From assembly GCF_051380735.1 (NCBI RefSeq), contig NZ_JBNYXQ010000001.1, positions 496,001-560,000 on the forward strand: a DNA stretch of 64,000 nucleotides. Direction: 5' to 3'. A program made the position numbers and the translations under genes. The DNA comes from Janthinobacterium sp051380735. Its GTDB lineage: Bacteria; Pseudomonadota; Gammaproteobacteria; Burkholderiales; Burkholderiaceae_D. Positions within the stretch are counted from its first letter, which is position 1, and each line of letters starts with the position of its first letter. The notes under the pieces are model-generated. The model worked only from the letters and a program-made list of their open reading frames with translations. It ran no database searches and was not told where the DNA came from. Of the stretch, positions 1 to 8,646 are shown piece after piece.

Positions 1-1
1 T

Positions 2-634
2 ACCAAGGCGCAGGCCAGCGGCGACGCACCGATCACCCTGACCGTGGCGCTCGACAAGTCGGCAACGGCCAGCAACGCGCAGAGCTTTGTCGATGCCTAC
101 AACAAGCTCAAGGCCGTGCTCGACGGCTTGACGGACCCTGGCGATCCGGCCTCGGGCAAAGCGGCCGGCACGTTTTCCACCGACAGCGGCGTGCGCGTGC
201 TGCGCGACCAACTGGTACGCACCTTGCGTGAAACGGCAACAGGGTCGCTGGCCACGTTTGGCATCACCGCGCAGCGCAATGGCACGCTGGCGCTCGATAC
301 CACCAAACTGGCGGCAGCGGTCGCGGCCAATCCAACCGGACTGGACAAAGCAATCGGCAACAATTCGGGCAGCGCGCCCAGCGGCATCGCCGGCAAGCTC
401 GACAAATTTGTCGAAATCTGGACCTCGAGCAACGGCCAACTGGCGCAGCGTGAAACCTCGGTTGCCAAGCTGCAAAAGACGCTCGACGAGCGCCAGGCCA
501 AGTTCGAAACTGACTACACCACCATGTATAACCGCTACAAAGCGCAATTTACAAAGTTGCAGGATCTGCAGGCGCGCATGGCGCAAACGACCAGCATGTT
601 CGATGCCCTGTTCGGCGACGACAAGTCCAAATAA
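2..634 (+). CDS. fliD: Flagellar filament cap protein FliD, C-terminal part (5' end outside window)
   Basis: The reading frame is open from the first base, so the start lies upstream; the visible part is about 210 residues. FliD caps the growing filament and helps flagellin fold at the tip. The visible residues contain the typical C-terminal FliD region: a motif like FVDAYNKLKAVLDGLTDPG, then RVLRDQLVRTLRE, and a terminal amphipathic coiled-coil stretch (about the last 80 residues, QTTSMFDALFGDD near the end). fliS follows after 44 bases, the usual fliD-fliS pairing. Within a Flag-2 (lateral) system this gene would be called lafB. The identity is secure from family resemblance plus context; whether it belongs to the lateral class is inferred from gene order. 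Confidence 0.9.
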   Translation, partial: TKAQASGDAPITLTVALDKSATASNAQSFVDAYNKLKAVLDGLTDPGDPASGKAAGTFSTDSGVRVLRDQLVRTLRETATGSLATFGITAQRNGTLALDTTKLAAAVAANPTGLDKAIGNNSGSAPSGIAGKLDKFVEIWTSSNGQLAQRETSVAKLQKTLDERQAKFETDYTTMYNRYKAQFTKLQDLQARMAQTTSMFDALFGDDKSK

Positions 635-678
635 GGCTGGCGCCGGTTGCCAGTCTCAGCATTTTAAAGTGAAAGAAA

Positions 679-1068
679 ATGATGAACCACGATGCCTACA
701 GTGACTACCACGCCGTCAACCTGGATGCGCAAACCTCGCGCGCCACGCCAGTTGAACTTGTCTTGCTGCTCACCGATGGCTTGCTGGAAGAACTGGCGCG
801 TGCGCGTGCACATATCGTCGGCAAGCGCTATGAACAAAAGGCCGTCAGCCTGAACAAATGCACAGAAATCATCAATGGGCTGTCGAGCTCACTCGACTTT
901 GAACAGGGTGGCGAAGTAGTGGCAAACCTGGGTCGCCTGTATGAATATTGCACCGGCCGCCTGTACTTGGCCGGTGTCAACCTGGACCCGGCGTTGATCG
1001 ATGAAGTAATCACCTTGCTCACCACCATCAAGCAGGGCTGGCTCGGCGTCCAGGCCAAGCATGGATAA
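679..1068 (+). CDS. fliS: Flagellin export chaperone FliS
   Basis: 129 residues, the usual FliS size. FliS is a cytosolic four-helix chaperone that binds the flagellin C-terminus and hands it to the flagellar export gate. The N-terminus is typical (YHAVNLDAQTSRATPVELVLLL, here shortened: AYSDYHAVNLDAQT then PVELVLLLTDGLL), followed by KAVSLNKCTEIINGL and a helix ending in GWLGV. The protein starts with two Met codons (679 and 682); a GAAAGA-type ribosome site lies just upstream. The 3' end overlaps the next gene by 8 bases, which suggests translational coupling. It would be lafC in lateral-system nomenclature. Confidence 0.93.
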   Translation: MMNHDAYSDYHAVNLDAQTSRATPVELVLLLTDGLLEELARARAHIVGKRYEQKAVSLNKCTEIINGLSSSLDFEQGGEVVANLGRLYEYCTGRLYLAGVNLDPALIDEVITLLTTIKQGWLGVQAKHG

Positions 1069-1378
1069 CAGCGTCTTGCTGCTGCAGTTCGCGCGTGATA
1101 TCCAGGCCGCTGCAGGCAAACAGGACTGGGCTGCACTCGATGTGCTGGACCGGAGCCTGGCGCGCCAACTGGCACTGCTGTCCGAACAGGCCGGCATGAA
1201 CCCGGACGAACAGGCAGCGCTGCGCACGCTGCGCGCGGTGCACGCGCGCGCATTTCAGCTGTGCTCCGATGAAAAGCACCGGCTAGGCCTGCAACTGGGC
1301 GAGATCCATTCCAAGCAGGAAGGCTGGGTCGCCTACGCGCTGGAAAGCGATATGTATCAAGATGGAAGTCAAGCATGA
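1061..1378 (+). CDS. fliT: FliT-like flagellar export chaperone (LafD-like)
   Basis: 105-residue, mostly helical, acidic protein with no signal or membrane segment. Its position directly after fliS, and its size, fit FliT/LafD: a small chaperone for the cap protein FliD that can also affect flagellar regulators. Primary sequence conservation of FliT is poor, so the name rests mainly on position and size. The start ATG lies inside the end of fliS (8-base overlap), and the stop overlaps the ATG of the next gene (ATGA), so fliS-fliT-fliK are likely translated as a coupled unit. Confidence 0.68.
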   Translation: MDNSVLLLQFARDIQAAAGKQDWAALDVLDRSLARQLALLSEQAGMNPDEQAALRTLRAVHARAFQLCSDEKHRLGLQLGEIHSKQEGWVAYALESDMYQDGSQA

Positions 1379-3045
1379 ATACTGTACTCAATTTCAAGAC
1401 TGCCGGCCTTAACGCAGCCGATTCGTTCGGCACGATGGCGGTGACCGTGGGCAGCACTCCTTTGAATGGTGGCGGTACCGCCTATGCCGCCAATGGTGCA
1501 GGCCCGACAGTGGAATCTCTGCCGCCTGCCCTGCCAGGTATTCCCTCTCCAGCCACGCCGCTGTTTGCGGACGCCTTGGGCGACGCCGCGCATTCCGCCA
1601 GGCCAGTTGCCGGGGCACCTGCAAAGATGGATGAACCCGAGCAGCCGTCAACCGATGGAGGGCCTGCGTTACCGCAAGAAGTCCCCTTGCCGTCCATGGC
1701 TGCGCCATGGCTTCTGGCGCAAGTGACGGCGACCTCGGCGGCACCATTGCGGGACGGCACTGACCGCGACAGCATCAACGACATGGCGGCGCCCGCCATC
1801 ATCACCGCAGCCGAGCGCGGCACAGCGCCGGTTGCCGCAAGAGCTGCAACAAACGTTACAACTGCCCCGGTCGCTGCTGCGATACCAGCTCCTGCTGCGC
1901 CATCTGAGCTAACCGCTGTGCCTGTTCGGGCTTTGACAACTACGGGAGCTGCGCCAGCGGCCACGACCACCACCGCGCATCTGGCGGTGCGGCCGGTCGC
2001 CATACAGTTCAATGCGCAACTGGGCACACTCGTGCGTGCGCCTCAACAGGGCGAGCCATTAGCGGCGGCCATGCCTGCTCCGGCGGGCGAAACGAAGACC
2101 GCAGCGCCCGCCGCTCGTGGCAAAGCAATGCCCGCCGCCATGGAGGTGTCGGTTGCCGCCGTTCAGCCTGCTGTTGCCGCGACCCTTATTGCAGGCATCA
2201 CGCCGGTCGCCGTTGCAACGTTTGCGCCTGGCAGCGTGCCAGCGGTGCCCGCGACCGGCGAGGACGACCTGGCCGCAAGCACCATCCTGTCCATCACCCC
2301 TGCCGTATCGTCAGCCCGTACTGTCGGAAATAGCATTGCTGCCGACACTGCAGTCGAGGGCGGGCCGGCGCCACACCCGCATGCCGGGGCAGCAGATACC
2401 ACCGGCATGCCGGCAAGGGCAGCCACGGTTGGCGCATCGTTTGCCGCCACCATTGCCAGCAACACCGGCAACCTGGACACCGAACGCAACGGTGCTGCCG
2501 CCACCGCCTTAGTAACGCCTGCCATCGGCCCGGGTATGACAGCGCCGGCTGCAGCCAATGCGCTACCGGCGCAGGGCAGCGATGTCATCAAGCTCAACGG
2601 CCCAGCCCAGCAATGGCAGGAACCGTTGCGCGAAGCGCTGGGCGAGCGCCTGCAGACGCAGATCGGACGCAACAGCGAGCATGCGGTGATACGCCTCGAT
2701 CCGCCGATGCTGGGGCGGATCGACATTTCCATCCGTCACGCGGCCGGCACGCTGCAAGTAAACGTTTCCGCGTCGAACCCGGAAGTGCTGCGCCAGCTCC
2801 AAGGCATCGGCGAGACCATGCGCACCGACCTGGCCCAGCGCCAGTACACCGAGGTGGCCGTGAATATCAGCGCCACGCCGCGCAGCCCGGCTGCGCAGGC
2901 GTTTGCCGAGGGCGATGCCCGCGGCCAGCGTCAGCCGGGACGCCAGCAGGATGAGGCCGCACCGGGGCGCGCGCTGTCTGACGACACCCCTGGCGGCAAA
3001 CCATACGGCGCTACCTTTGCCATGCATGAGCGGGAATACAACTGA
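1375..3045 (+). CDS. fliK: Flagellar hook-length control protein FliK
   Basis: 556 residues. FliK is secreted during hook assembly, measures hook length and switches export specificity from hook to filament proteins. The first ~400 residues are low complexity and very rich in Ala, Thr, Pro and Val, as expected for the flexible ruler part. The C-terminal ~130 residues form the conserved hook-length domain, recognised by HAVIRLDPPMLGRIDISI and VSASNPEVLRQLQ, followed by a polar Gln/Arg tail. The ATG overlaps the stop of the previous gene and is preceded by GGAAG at 6 bases. The stop overlaps the ATG of fliL (TGATG). LafE in lateral systems. Confidence 0.88.
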   Translation: MNTVLNFKTAGLNAADSFGTMAVTVGSTPLNGGGTAYAANGAGPTVESLPPALPGIPSPATPLFADALGDAAHSARPVAGAPAKMDEPEQPSTDGGPALPQEVPLPSMAAPWLLAQVTATSAAPLRDGTDRDSINDMAAPAIITAAERGTAPVAARAATNVTTAPVAAAIPAPAAPSELTAVPVRALTTTGAAPAATTTTAHLAVRPVAIQFNAQLGTLVRAPQQGEPLAAAMPAPAGETKTAAPAARGKAMPAAMEVSVAAVQPAVAATLIAGITPVAVATFAPGSVPAVPATGEDDLAASTILSITPAVSSARTVGNSIAADTAVEGGPAPHPHAGAADTTGMPARAATVGASFAATIASNTGNLDTERNGAAATALVTPAIGPGMTAPAAANALPAQGSDVIKLNGPAQQWQEPLREALGERLQTQIGRNSEHAVIRLDPPMLGRIDISIRHAAGTLQVNVSASNPEVLRQLQGIGETMRTDLAQRQYTEVAVNISATPRSPAAQAFAEGDARGQRQPGRQQDEAAPGRALSDDTPGGKPYGATFAMHEREYN

Positions 3046-3521
3046 TGAATACAAAAGTAAAACTGATCGGCGGCTTCGTGCTGGTGGCCCTGCTGGCCGC
3101 CGGTGCAGCCGGCGGCGCCATGTGGTACCTGGCCAAGCCGGCGGCCGGTCACGCCGAAGTGGCCGAAGCCAAACCGGCGGCGGCGCCGGCGACGGGCAAG
3201 AAGGCGCGCCGCTACGTCACGCTCGACAAGGTCATCGTGATGCTGCGCCACGGTCCTGGCGAGGCCGATACGCATTATCTGTCGGCCGATCTGGTGATTG
3301 CCACCACCGAAGAAAATGAAAAGCTGGCGAAATCGCATTTGCCGCTGATGCGCTCGATCGCCGTCAGCACCCTGTCCGGTTTTTCGATGGACAAGGCGCA
3401 AGCCATGACGGTCGAACAGTACGCCGAGCAGATCAACAAGGCATTCACTGCCAGCTATGAGCGCGAGCAGATGGAAAAGCCGTTCAGTGAAGTCATGGTA
3501 GGCAAGCTGATCATTGAATAA
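3045..3521 (+). CDS. fliL: Flagellar basal body-associated protein FliL
   Basis: 158 residues. FliL is a single-pass inner-membrane protein that surrounds the stator units and supports torque. A transmembrane helix covers about residues 7-29 (LIGGFVLVALLAAG then AMWYLA), followed by an Ala/Pro/Lys linker and a periplasmic domain with YVTLDKVIVMLRH and LMRSIAVSTLSGFSMDKAQ, ending in FSEVMVGKLIIE; this last pattern is typical of the family. It starts on the TGATG junction with fliK and lies 27 bases ahead of fliA. LafF in lateral systems. Confidence 0.9.
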   Translation: MNTKVKLIGGFVLVALLAAGAAGGAMWYLAKPAAGHAEVAEAKPAAAPATGKKARRYVTLDKVIVMLRHGPGEADTHYLSADLVIATTEENEKLAKSHLPLMRSIAVSTLSGFSMDKAQAMTVEQYAEQINKAFTASYEREQMEKPFSEVMVGKLIIE

Positions 3522-3548
3522 GCCGACGCCAGCAGGCCAGTTCGACTG

Positions 3549-4304
3549 ATGGGAGATACCGTGGCTTATGCCGAGCAATACCAGGAAGCCTACGGCGCCG
3601 GCGAATATGCCGCCGCTGGCGCTGCCGCAGCCGTGCTCAGCGTGGCGGAGGAACAGCGCCACCTGGTCGCTTACGCGCCGCTGGTCAAGCGCATCGTGCG
3701 CCAGCTCAATTCGCAGGTATCGGGCGCCATCGATCGCGACGACATGGAGCAGATCGGCCTGATGGGCCTGCTTGAAGCGCTGCGCCGCTATGGCGTGCCG
3801 GACCAGTCCTTCGGCAGCTACGCCAGCCTGCGCATCCGCGGCGCCATCCTCGATGAGCTGCGGCGCCAGGACTGGCGCCCGCGCGCCGTGCGCCAGGAAA
3901 GCCACCGCCTGCGCGACAGCGTGCGCGCCCTGACCCGGCGCCTGGGCCGGGAACCGCTGGAAGCGGAAATCATGGCGGCCCTGAAGCTGACGCCGGAAGC
4001 GTACCAGGAATACCAGCTGGCGGAAAACGCCGAGCTGATCGCCAGCTTTGACGATATTTTGCAGGACAGCCTGGGCCAGGCCGACAGCGCACCGAGCCCG
4101 GAAGAGCAATTGATGGTGCGGCGCAGCCTGGAGCAGGCCTTGCGCACGCTCGACGAGCGTGAACAGCGCGTGGTGCAGATGTATTACGAGTTCGAACTGA
4201 GCTACAAGGAAATCGCCGCCGTGCTCGACCTGAGCGACGCGCGCGTATGCCAGTTGAACAAGATGGCGCTGGGGAAAATGAAAGCCATGCTGCAGGACAA
4301 GTAA
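3549..4304 (+). CDS. fliA: Flagellar sigma factor FliA (sigma-28)
   Basis: 251 residues. FliA directs RNA polymerase to late flagellar promoters and is held inactive by FlgM until the hook is finished. Region 2 is clear (HLVAYAPLVKRIVRQL, then DDMEQIGLMGLLEALRRY and SYASLRIRGAILDELRRQD), region 3 follows (LRDSVRALTRRLGREP), and region 4 has the helix-turn-helix LSYKEIAAVLDLSDARVCQL. ATG 3549 has no good ribosome site; GTG 3561, four codons later in frame, has GGGAGA four bases upstream and may be the true start. Being next to the motor genes rather than with chemotaxis genes matches lafS of lateral systems. Its anti-sigma factor FlgM is encoded about 2 kb downstream. Confidence 0.93.
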   Translation: MGDTVAYAEQYQEAYGAGEYAAAGAAAAVLSVAEEQRHLVAYAPLVKRIVRQLNSQVSGAIDRDDMEQIGLMGLLEALRRYGVPDQSFGSYASLRIRGAILDELRRQDWRPRAVRQESHRLRDSVRALTRRLGREPLEAEIMAALKLTPEAYQEYQLAENAELIASFDDILQDSLGQADSAPSPEEQLMVRRSLEQALRTLDEREQRVVQMYYEFELSYKEIAAVLDLSDARVCQLNKMALGKMKAMLQDK

Positions 4305-4355
4305 GAACAGGCACTACTCACAAATTGATGCAGTACACGCAGAAAGGCAGTTGTC

Positions 4356-5270
4356 ATGGTAATTATCGGTATCTTAATCGTACTGGGATGTGTATTTGGA
4401 GGCTTTGCCCTGATGGGCGGTACCGTCCAGGCGATCTGGCATCCGGTCGAGTTGGTCATCATTATCGGCGCCGCCGTCGGCGCCCTGGTGCTGGGCAATC
4501 CCAAGCATGTGCTCGGTGAAATGCTGCACCAGATGCGCAAGGTCGTCACGCACAAGAAACAAGGTTCGGAATTCCAGCGCCAGTTGCTGCTGCTGATGTA
4601 TGAATTGCTGCAAACGGCGGCCGGCGGCCTGAAGGCGCTCGACGCCCACGTCGAAGCGCCGCGTGAAAGCCCGCTGTTCCAGCGCTATCCGCTGGTGCTG
4701 GAAGAACCGAAACTGCTGGCTTTTATCGTCGACAACTTCCGCCTGATGGCAATGGGCAAGATCAACGCACATGAACTCGAAGGCGTGCTGGAGCAGGAAC
4801 TCGAAGCGATCCACGACGAGTTGCTGCAACCGTCGAAGTCCTTGCACAAGATCGCCGAAGCCATGCCCGGTTTCGGCATCCTGGCAGCCGTGCTCGGTAT
4901 CGTGATGGCCATGAATTCGGTGGCCGACGGCGCCGATGCGGCGGAAATCTCGTCGAAAGTGGGCGCCGCCATGGTCGGTACCTTTATCGGTATTTTCTTC
5001 TGCTACGGCGTGCTCGATCCGATGTGCAACATGATGAAGCAACTGGTCGGCGAAGAAGGCTCGACGATGGAGTGCGTGAAAGTGGTGCTGGTGACCCACG
5101 TCGCGGGCAAGCCGCCACTGCTGGCGATCGACTCGGGCCGGCGCCTGGTGCAGCTCAATATCAAGCCGAGCTTTGCCCAGCTGGAAAGCTGGATCAATGC
5201 GCTGGAAAGCGGCGGCGAAGAACCTGAGCAAGGCCAAGGCCGGGGAGGCCGCCGTGCTAAAGCCGCATGA
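4356..5270 (+). CDS. motA: Flagellar motor stator protein MotA
   Basis: 304 residues, slightly longer than E. coli MotA because of a Gly/Arg/Glu tail. MotA and MotB form the proton-driven stator. Four membrane helices are visible: residues 2-22, about 28-48, about 170-190 and 200-222. The cytoplasmic loop has the charged pair region APRESPLFQRYP (the Arg and Glu that contact FliG). The proline-containing motif MPGFGILAAVLGIVMAMNSV is present, as is KPPLLAID after the last helix. The gene ends inside the start of motB. Its position after a dedicated fliA corresponds to lafT. The ion used is not tested here; the family resemblance is to proton-type MotA. Confidence 0.93.
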   Translation: MVIIGILIVLGCVFGGFALMGGTVQAIWHPVELVIIIGAAVGALVLGNPKHVLGEMLHQMRKVVTHKKQGSEFQRQLLLLMYELLQTAAGGLKALDAHVEAPRESPLFQRYPLVLEEPKLLAFIVDNFRLMAMGKINAHELEGVLEQELEAIHDELLQPSKSLHKIAEAMPGFGILAAVLGIVMAMNSVADGADAAEISSKVGAAMVGTFIGIFFCYGVLDPMCNMMKQLVGEEGSTMECVKVVLVTHVAGKPPLLAIDSGRRLVQLNIKPSFAQLESWINALESGGEEPEQGQGRGGRRAKAA

Positions 5271-6255
5271 GAAACATGACCAGGCCATCATCAAGCGGGC
5301 TGGAAGAAAGCACGATGACGATGGTCACGGCGGCGCCTGGAAAGTGGCGTTCGCCGATTTCTGCCTGGCCTTGCTGTCGCTGTTCCTGGTGCTGTGGCTG
5401 ATCGCTGCGCGCGAGCAGCAGGCGATGAAGGAAATCATGATGGACGCACTGGCGGGCAGCCGGCAAGGCGAAGGGCAAGGCGTGATGCCGGAGCAGAAAG
5501 GCGGCCCGCGCGGCAGCCTGATCGACCGTTTCCCGATGCCGCGCGACGGCATGGGCGACACCCGCACGGAAGGCACCAAGACGAAAGACGGCAAGCCCGA
5601 TACCGCCGACGCCAAGCCGAAGATGAGCTACCAGACGCCGGAAGACCTGATGGCGCTGTCGCGCGCGCTCGACAAGCTCAGCGACGAAGCAGGCCTGAAA
5701 AGCAATTTGCAATCGGTGGTGACGCCGCATGGCCTGCGCGTGATGCTGCACGATACGGACAAGCAAGGCATGTTCGTGCGCGGCAGCGCCGTGCCAACCG
5801 ACCGTTTCCGCAAGCTGCTGCGTGAAATGGGACCGGTCTTTGCGCAGATGGAAAACCAGATGCTGATCGTCGGCCATACCGATTCGATGCAATACGCCAA
5901 TACGGGCTATGACGGCTATTCCAACTGGACCCTGTCGGCCAACCGCGCCATGTCGGCGCGCGCACAGTTGCTGGCCGGCAGCATGAATCCGGAAAGCGTG
6001 TTGCAGGTGGTCGGCATGGCTGACCGCGCGCCATTGGACACGAAAAATGCCGGCGCCGGCATCAACCGCCGCATTGAGCTGTTAATATTGACGCGTGGCC
6101 AGGCTGACAGCATCGCCTCCATGTTCGGCATGACCGGACAGGGGCAGCAAGGCCAGGATATCGAAGTAGGTACGCCGGATCCGGCCACTCTGCAACGTTT
6201 ACGTGACAAGCTGGGTCTGCCAGCGAAGAAAGAACGAGCCGACTATGCAAATTAA
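5254..6255 (+). CDS. motB: Flagellar motor stator protein MotB
   Basis: 333 residues from GTG 5254. MotB anchors the stator to peptidoglycan and carries the proton-binding Asp. I chose GTG 5254 because GGGGAGG sits 5 bases upstream and the following residues (LKPHEKHDQAIIKR) look like a normal MotB N-terminus; a longer in-frame start at 5173 would add 27 unlikely residues inside motA. The single membrane helix is about residues 30-51 with Asp35 in VAFADFCLALL, the expected proton-binding site. A Gly/Lys/Asp-rich plug and linker follows, then an OmpA-type domain (LIVGHTDSMQY, LSANRAMSARAQLL, NRRIELLIL). The gene overlaps motA by 17 bases. lafU in lateral systems. Confidence 0.92.
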   Translation: MLKPHEKHDQAIIKRAGRKHDDDGHGGAWKVAFADFCLALLSLFLVLWLIAAREQQAMKEIMMDALAGSRQGEGQGVMPEQKGGPRGSLIDRFPMPRDGMGDTRTEGTKTKDGKPDTADAKPKMSYQTPEDLMALSRALDKLSDEAGLKSNLQSVVTPHGLRVMLHDTDKQGMFVRGSAVPTDRFRKLLREMGPVFAQMENQMLIVGHTDSMQYANTGYDGYSNWTLSANRAMSARAQLLAGSMNPESVLQVVGMADRAPLDTKNAGAGINRRIELLILTRGQADSIASMFGMTGQGQQGQDIEVGTPDPATLQRLRDKLGLPAKKERADYAN

Positions 6256-6271
6256 AGGCAAGGGACAACGC

Positions 6272-6562
6272 ATGAAAATCTCTACCGGCAACGCCGGTGC
6301 CGCCGCTGCCAGCCCGGCGGTGGCCCCGGCCGAAGCGATCGCCGAGTATGCCAGCGCCGCTGCCGCTGCAGGCGGCTCGTCGGCTGGCGCCGAACTGCAA
6401 TCGGCCGTGCTGCAACCGGCCATCACGGCGCTGCGTGCCATGCCCGATATCGATCACGAGCGCGTTGCCATGCTGCGCAGCGCGCTGGCCAAGGGTGAGC
6501 TGCCGTTTGACCCGGCGAAAATAGCCGGATTGATCCACCGCTTCCACGGCAGCGACGCATGA
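6272..6562 (+). CDS. flgM: Anti-sigma-28 factor FlgM
   Basis: 96 residues. FlgM binds FliA and is exported through the completed hook, which releases late gene expression. The N-terminal half is Ala/Ser/Gly-rich and probably disordered. The C-terminal half has the sigma-binding helices, with DIDHERVAMLRSALAKGEL and FDPAKIAGLI, the recognisable FlgM signature. The start at 6272 is chosen because AAGGGA lies 6 bases upstream; ATG 6245, inside motB, is possible but has no such site. The stop overlaps the ATG of flgN. Confidence 0.85.
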   Translation: MKISTGNAGAAAASPAVAPAEAIAEYASAAAAAGGSSAGAELQSAVLQPAITALRAMPDIDHERVAMLRSALAKGELPFDPAKIAGLIHRFHGSDA

Positions 6563-6999
6563 ACGCACCACGCAAGAGCATCACGCGCCAGGAAGCCATG
6601 CAACGCGTACTGCAAGGCATCAGCGATGACCACCAGGGCTATGCCGCGCTGCTCGTATTGCTGGAAGAACAGTTCCAGGCCGCCTTGCGGCACCAGACGG
6701 AGCAATTGAAGATGCTGGCCGAACAGATCGTCGCTGCCGTGGAAGTGCTGGACGGCCGCCGCGGCCAGCGCATGAGCCTGGTAAATGCCCTGCTCGGCCC
6801 GAGGCCCGCGATGGCATCACTGTTCGCCTTGCTGCAAGCTGACGCGCAGGCCCGCAGCATCGCCGAATGGGAGGCACTGGAACAGATGGTTGTCGAATGC
6901 AAGCGCCTGAACACGCGCAACAGCCAGCTGTTGACCGAACAATTTACAACCATGCAGCGCGTGCTGCACGGCGAGGACCATATCTATGCGCCAGGCTGA
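6559..6999 (+). CDS. flgN: FlgN-type flagellar export chaperone
   Basis: 146 residues, all helical, cytosolic. FlgN chaperones the hook-filament junction proteins FlgK and FlgL. The helix with YAALLVLLEEQFQAAL and the later CKRLNTRNSQLL are typical of FlgN; the Asn-x-x-Asn element near the C-terminus is a common feature of the family. It overlaps flgM by 4 bases and the next gene by 14 bases. Primary sequence conservation is low, so part of the confidence comes from its position next to flgM. Confidence 0.83.
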   Translation: MNAPRKSITRQEAMQRVLQGISDDHQGYAALLVLLEEQFQAALRHQTEQLKMLAEQIVAAVEVLDGRRGQRMSLVNALLGPRPAMASLFALLQADAQARSIAEWEALEQMVVECKRLNTRNSQLLTEQFTTMQRVLHGEDHIYAPG

Positions 7000-7747
7000 T
7001 TTTTTTACCAGCAATGCCCGCACCGCGGCAGCCACGGTCCCGGCCAGCGCGACTGCCCCCCTGCAAAGCAATATGCGTGCAACTGGCTCCATTGCATCTA
7101 CCGCCAGTTTCAGCAGCGTATTCCAGCAGGTACAGGGGGAGGTTTCCACCTTTATCGAGCAAGGCAGCGGCAACGCCGGCACGCTCAATACTGAAGCTCG
7201 CGTCTGGTCGGCCAATAGCGCCTCAGCCAATGTGCTGGGCGCGATCAATCAAGGTGGCGACATCGGCGACGTACAGCAGCAATTTCTGGCGTCGATCAAG
7301 CCATGGACCGAGGAAACTGGAGCACGCCTGGGCGTGGCGCCGGAAATTGTCGCCGCGCATGCAGCACTGGAATCGGGCTGGGGCCAGCGCCCGCTGCGCC
7401 AGGGTACGACCGATACCAACAATCTCTTTGGCATCAAGGCTGGCGGCAAATGGCAAGGCGAAGTGGCGCAGGCACTGACTACCGAATATGTAGGCGATAG
7501 TGGCACGGCGCTGAAGAAAACCGAACGTTTCCGCAGCTACCCGGACCAGGCCAGCGCGTTTCGCGACTATGCCCAAATGCTGCTCGACAATCCCCGCTAC
7601 CGTGGCGCACTGAACGCGGGCAGCGATGCGCATGCGTTCGCGCAAGGGCTGGCGCGCGGCGGTTATGCCACCGATCCCAATTACGCAGCCAAGCTGAGCC
7701 AGCTCGCCACGCGACTGCAGCGCAGCACTACGACCAACGCAGAGTAA
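6986..7747 (+). CDS. Stand-alone FlgJ-type flagellar glucosaminidase (muramidase half)
   Basis: 253 residues. From about residue 97 on it is a glucosaminidase domain like the C-terminal half of classical FlgJ: VAPEIVAAHAALESGWGQ with the catalytic Glu at about 129, then TNNLFGIKAGG, FRSYPDQASAFRDYAQML, and a terminal GYATDPNYAAKL. The first ~95 residues are Ser/Ala/Thr-rich with no rod-binding domain and no clear Sec signal, so export through the flagellar apparatus is likely. Its job would be to open peptidoglycan for the growing rod. The missing partner, the rod-cap half of FlgJ, is encoded at 14796-15188. The gene overlaps flgN by 14 bases and converges on flgA. Confidence 0.88.
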   Translation: MRQADFFTSNARTAAATVPASATAPLQSNMRATGSIASTASFSSVFQQVQGEVSTFIEQGSGNAGTLNTEARVWSANSASANVLGAINQGGDIGDVQQQFLASIKPWTEETGARLGVAPEIVAAHAALESGWGQRPLRQGTTDTNNLFGIKAGGKWQGEVAQALTTEYVGDSGTALKKTERFRSYPDQASAFRDYAQMLLDNPRYRGALNAGSDAHAFAQGLARGGYATDPNYAAKLSQLATRLQRSTTTNAE

Positions 7748-7758
7748 TTGTCCGCCCC

Positions 7759-8508
7759 TCAGTTCGCCGGCTCGACCACCCCTGCTTCGACGATGCGTGC
7801 ACGGATTACCGTGCCGCTGGACGTGTTGCGCACACGTATCACCTCCCCTTGCGCTCCGGCATCCATGGCTACGCCATCCATGCTGACGCTGACCTGTTCC
7901 TTTCGCGCCACAATATTGACCGGCGCGCCGCGCTTGACCAGCATGGGCGAAGCCAGCTGCGCTTCGCGCAACACCTCACCGGCGCGCAGGCTGCGCCGGC
8001 TCGACAATCCTGCCACAGCATCTAGCGACGCCATGCTATCGGCCACCATGGTTACGTCACGCCGGGCCAGTTCAATATCAGCAATTGATATAGGCGTGTT
8101 GGCCGTCACGGGCAATCTGGTCACGGCCACCCTGGCCGTGATGCTGGCGCGAACCAGCATTTCATGACGCCAGCCACCTGAGACCGGGCAAGCGGCGACA
8201 AAGCGCATGCGCTGCGGCGATCGGCTGTCCAGCGCCTCAATCTCTACCCGAACGGGACAGGCGGGGATGACACGCGTGGTTTTTACAACAGCGACGTCAA
8301 TCAGCGGTTCGAGCAGTCCCGCAGAGGAAGCCTGCTGCGCCAGTTGCTCGCGGGCCAGTTGTTCGACTCTGGAAAATATATTGTCGGCTGGCAATTCAGC
8401 GCATCCTGCACTACTATAGAGGCTGGTCAGTAAAAAAAGGCCAGGGAGCAAGGCGATACGAGCACGGGCCTTGACGGGTGCAACTGCATTATTGGTGAAA
8501 TAAATCAT
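7759..8508 (-). CDS. flgA: Flagellar P-ring assembly chaperone FlgA
   Basis: 249 residues from ATG 8508, which has AAGG five bases upstream; a longer frame to 8589 exists but lacks support. FlgA is a periplasmic chaperone for P-ring protein FlgI. A signal peptide covers about residues 1-38 (ARIALLPGLFLLTSLYSSAGCAE). The C-terminal half has the SAF-type core of FlgA: ITARVAVTRLPVTANTPI, SSRRSLRAGEVL, VKRGAPVNIVARKEQV and the ending SGTVIRARIVEAGVVE. It is the only minus-strand gene of the block, divergent from flgB as in most flagellar clusters. Confidence 0.9.
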   Translation of the reverse strand: MIYFTNNAVAPVKARARIALLPGLFLLTSLYSSAGCAELPADNIFSRVEQLAREQLAQQASSAGLLEPLIDVAVVKTTRVIPACPVRVEIEALDSRSPQRMRFVAACPVSGGWRHEMLVRASITARVAVTRLPVTANTPISIADIELARRDVTMVADSMASLDAVAGLSSRRSLRAGEVLREAQLASPMLVKRGAPVNIVARKEQVSVSMDGVAMDAGAQGEVIRVRNTSSGTVIRARIVEAGVVEPAN

Positions 8509-8646
8509 TGCTAACCTTATTGACGAATCCTGATCACGTACAACGAAACAGCATGACCTTACCATGCGCCAATATGACCAGACAGGCATTTTACTCCTGC
8601 ATTCAGACTCCAGCCAGTACGACCGACTTCAACACAAAGGATGACC

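Noticed and set aside
1375..2600. Ala/Thr/Pro-rich stretch as a tandem repeat or foreign insert
   Set aside because: Low complexity of this kind is normal for the N-terminal part of FliK and shows no regular repeat period.
2931..4109. Open frame of 392 codons antisense to fliL and fliA
   Set aside because: The sense strand encodes recognisable FliL and FliA; the antisense product is His/Gln/Arg-rich and unlike any family I know.
8509..8646. Possible sigma-54 promoter (GG-N10-GC) for flgA
   Set aside because: Spacing fits one site near 8560-8575 on the minus strand, but the flanking bases at -24 and -12 match the consensus too poorly.
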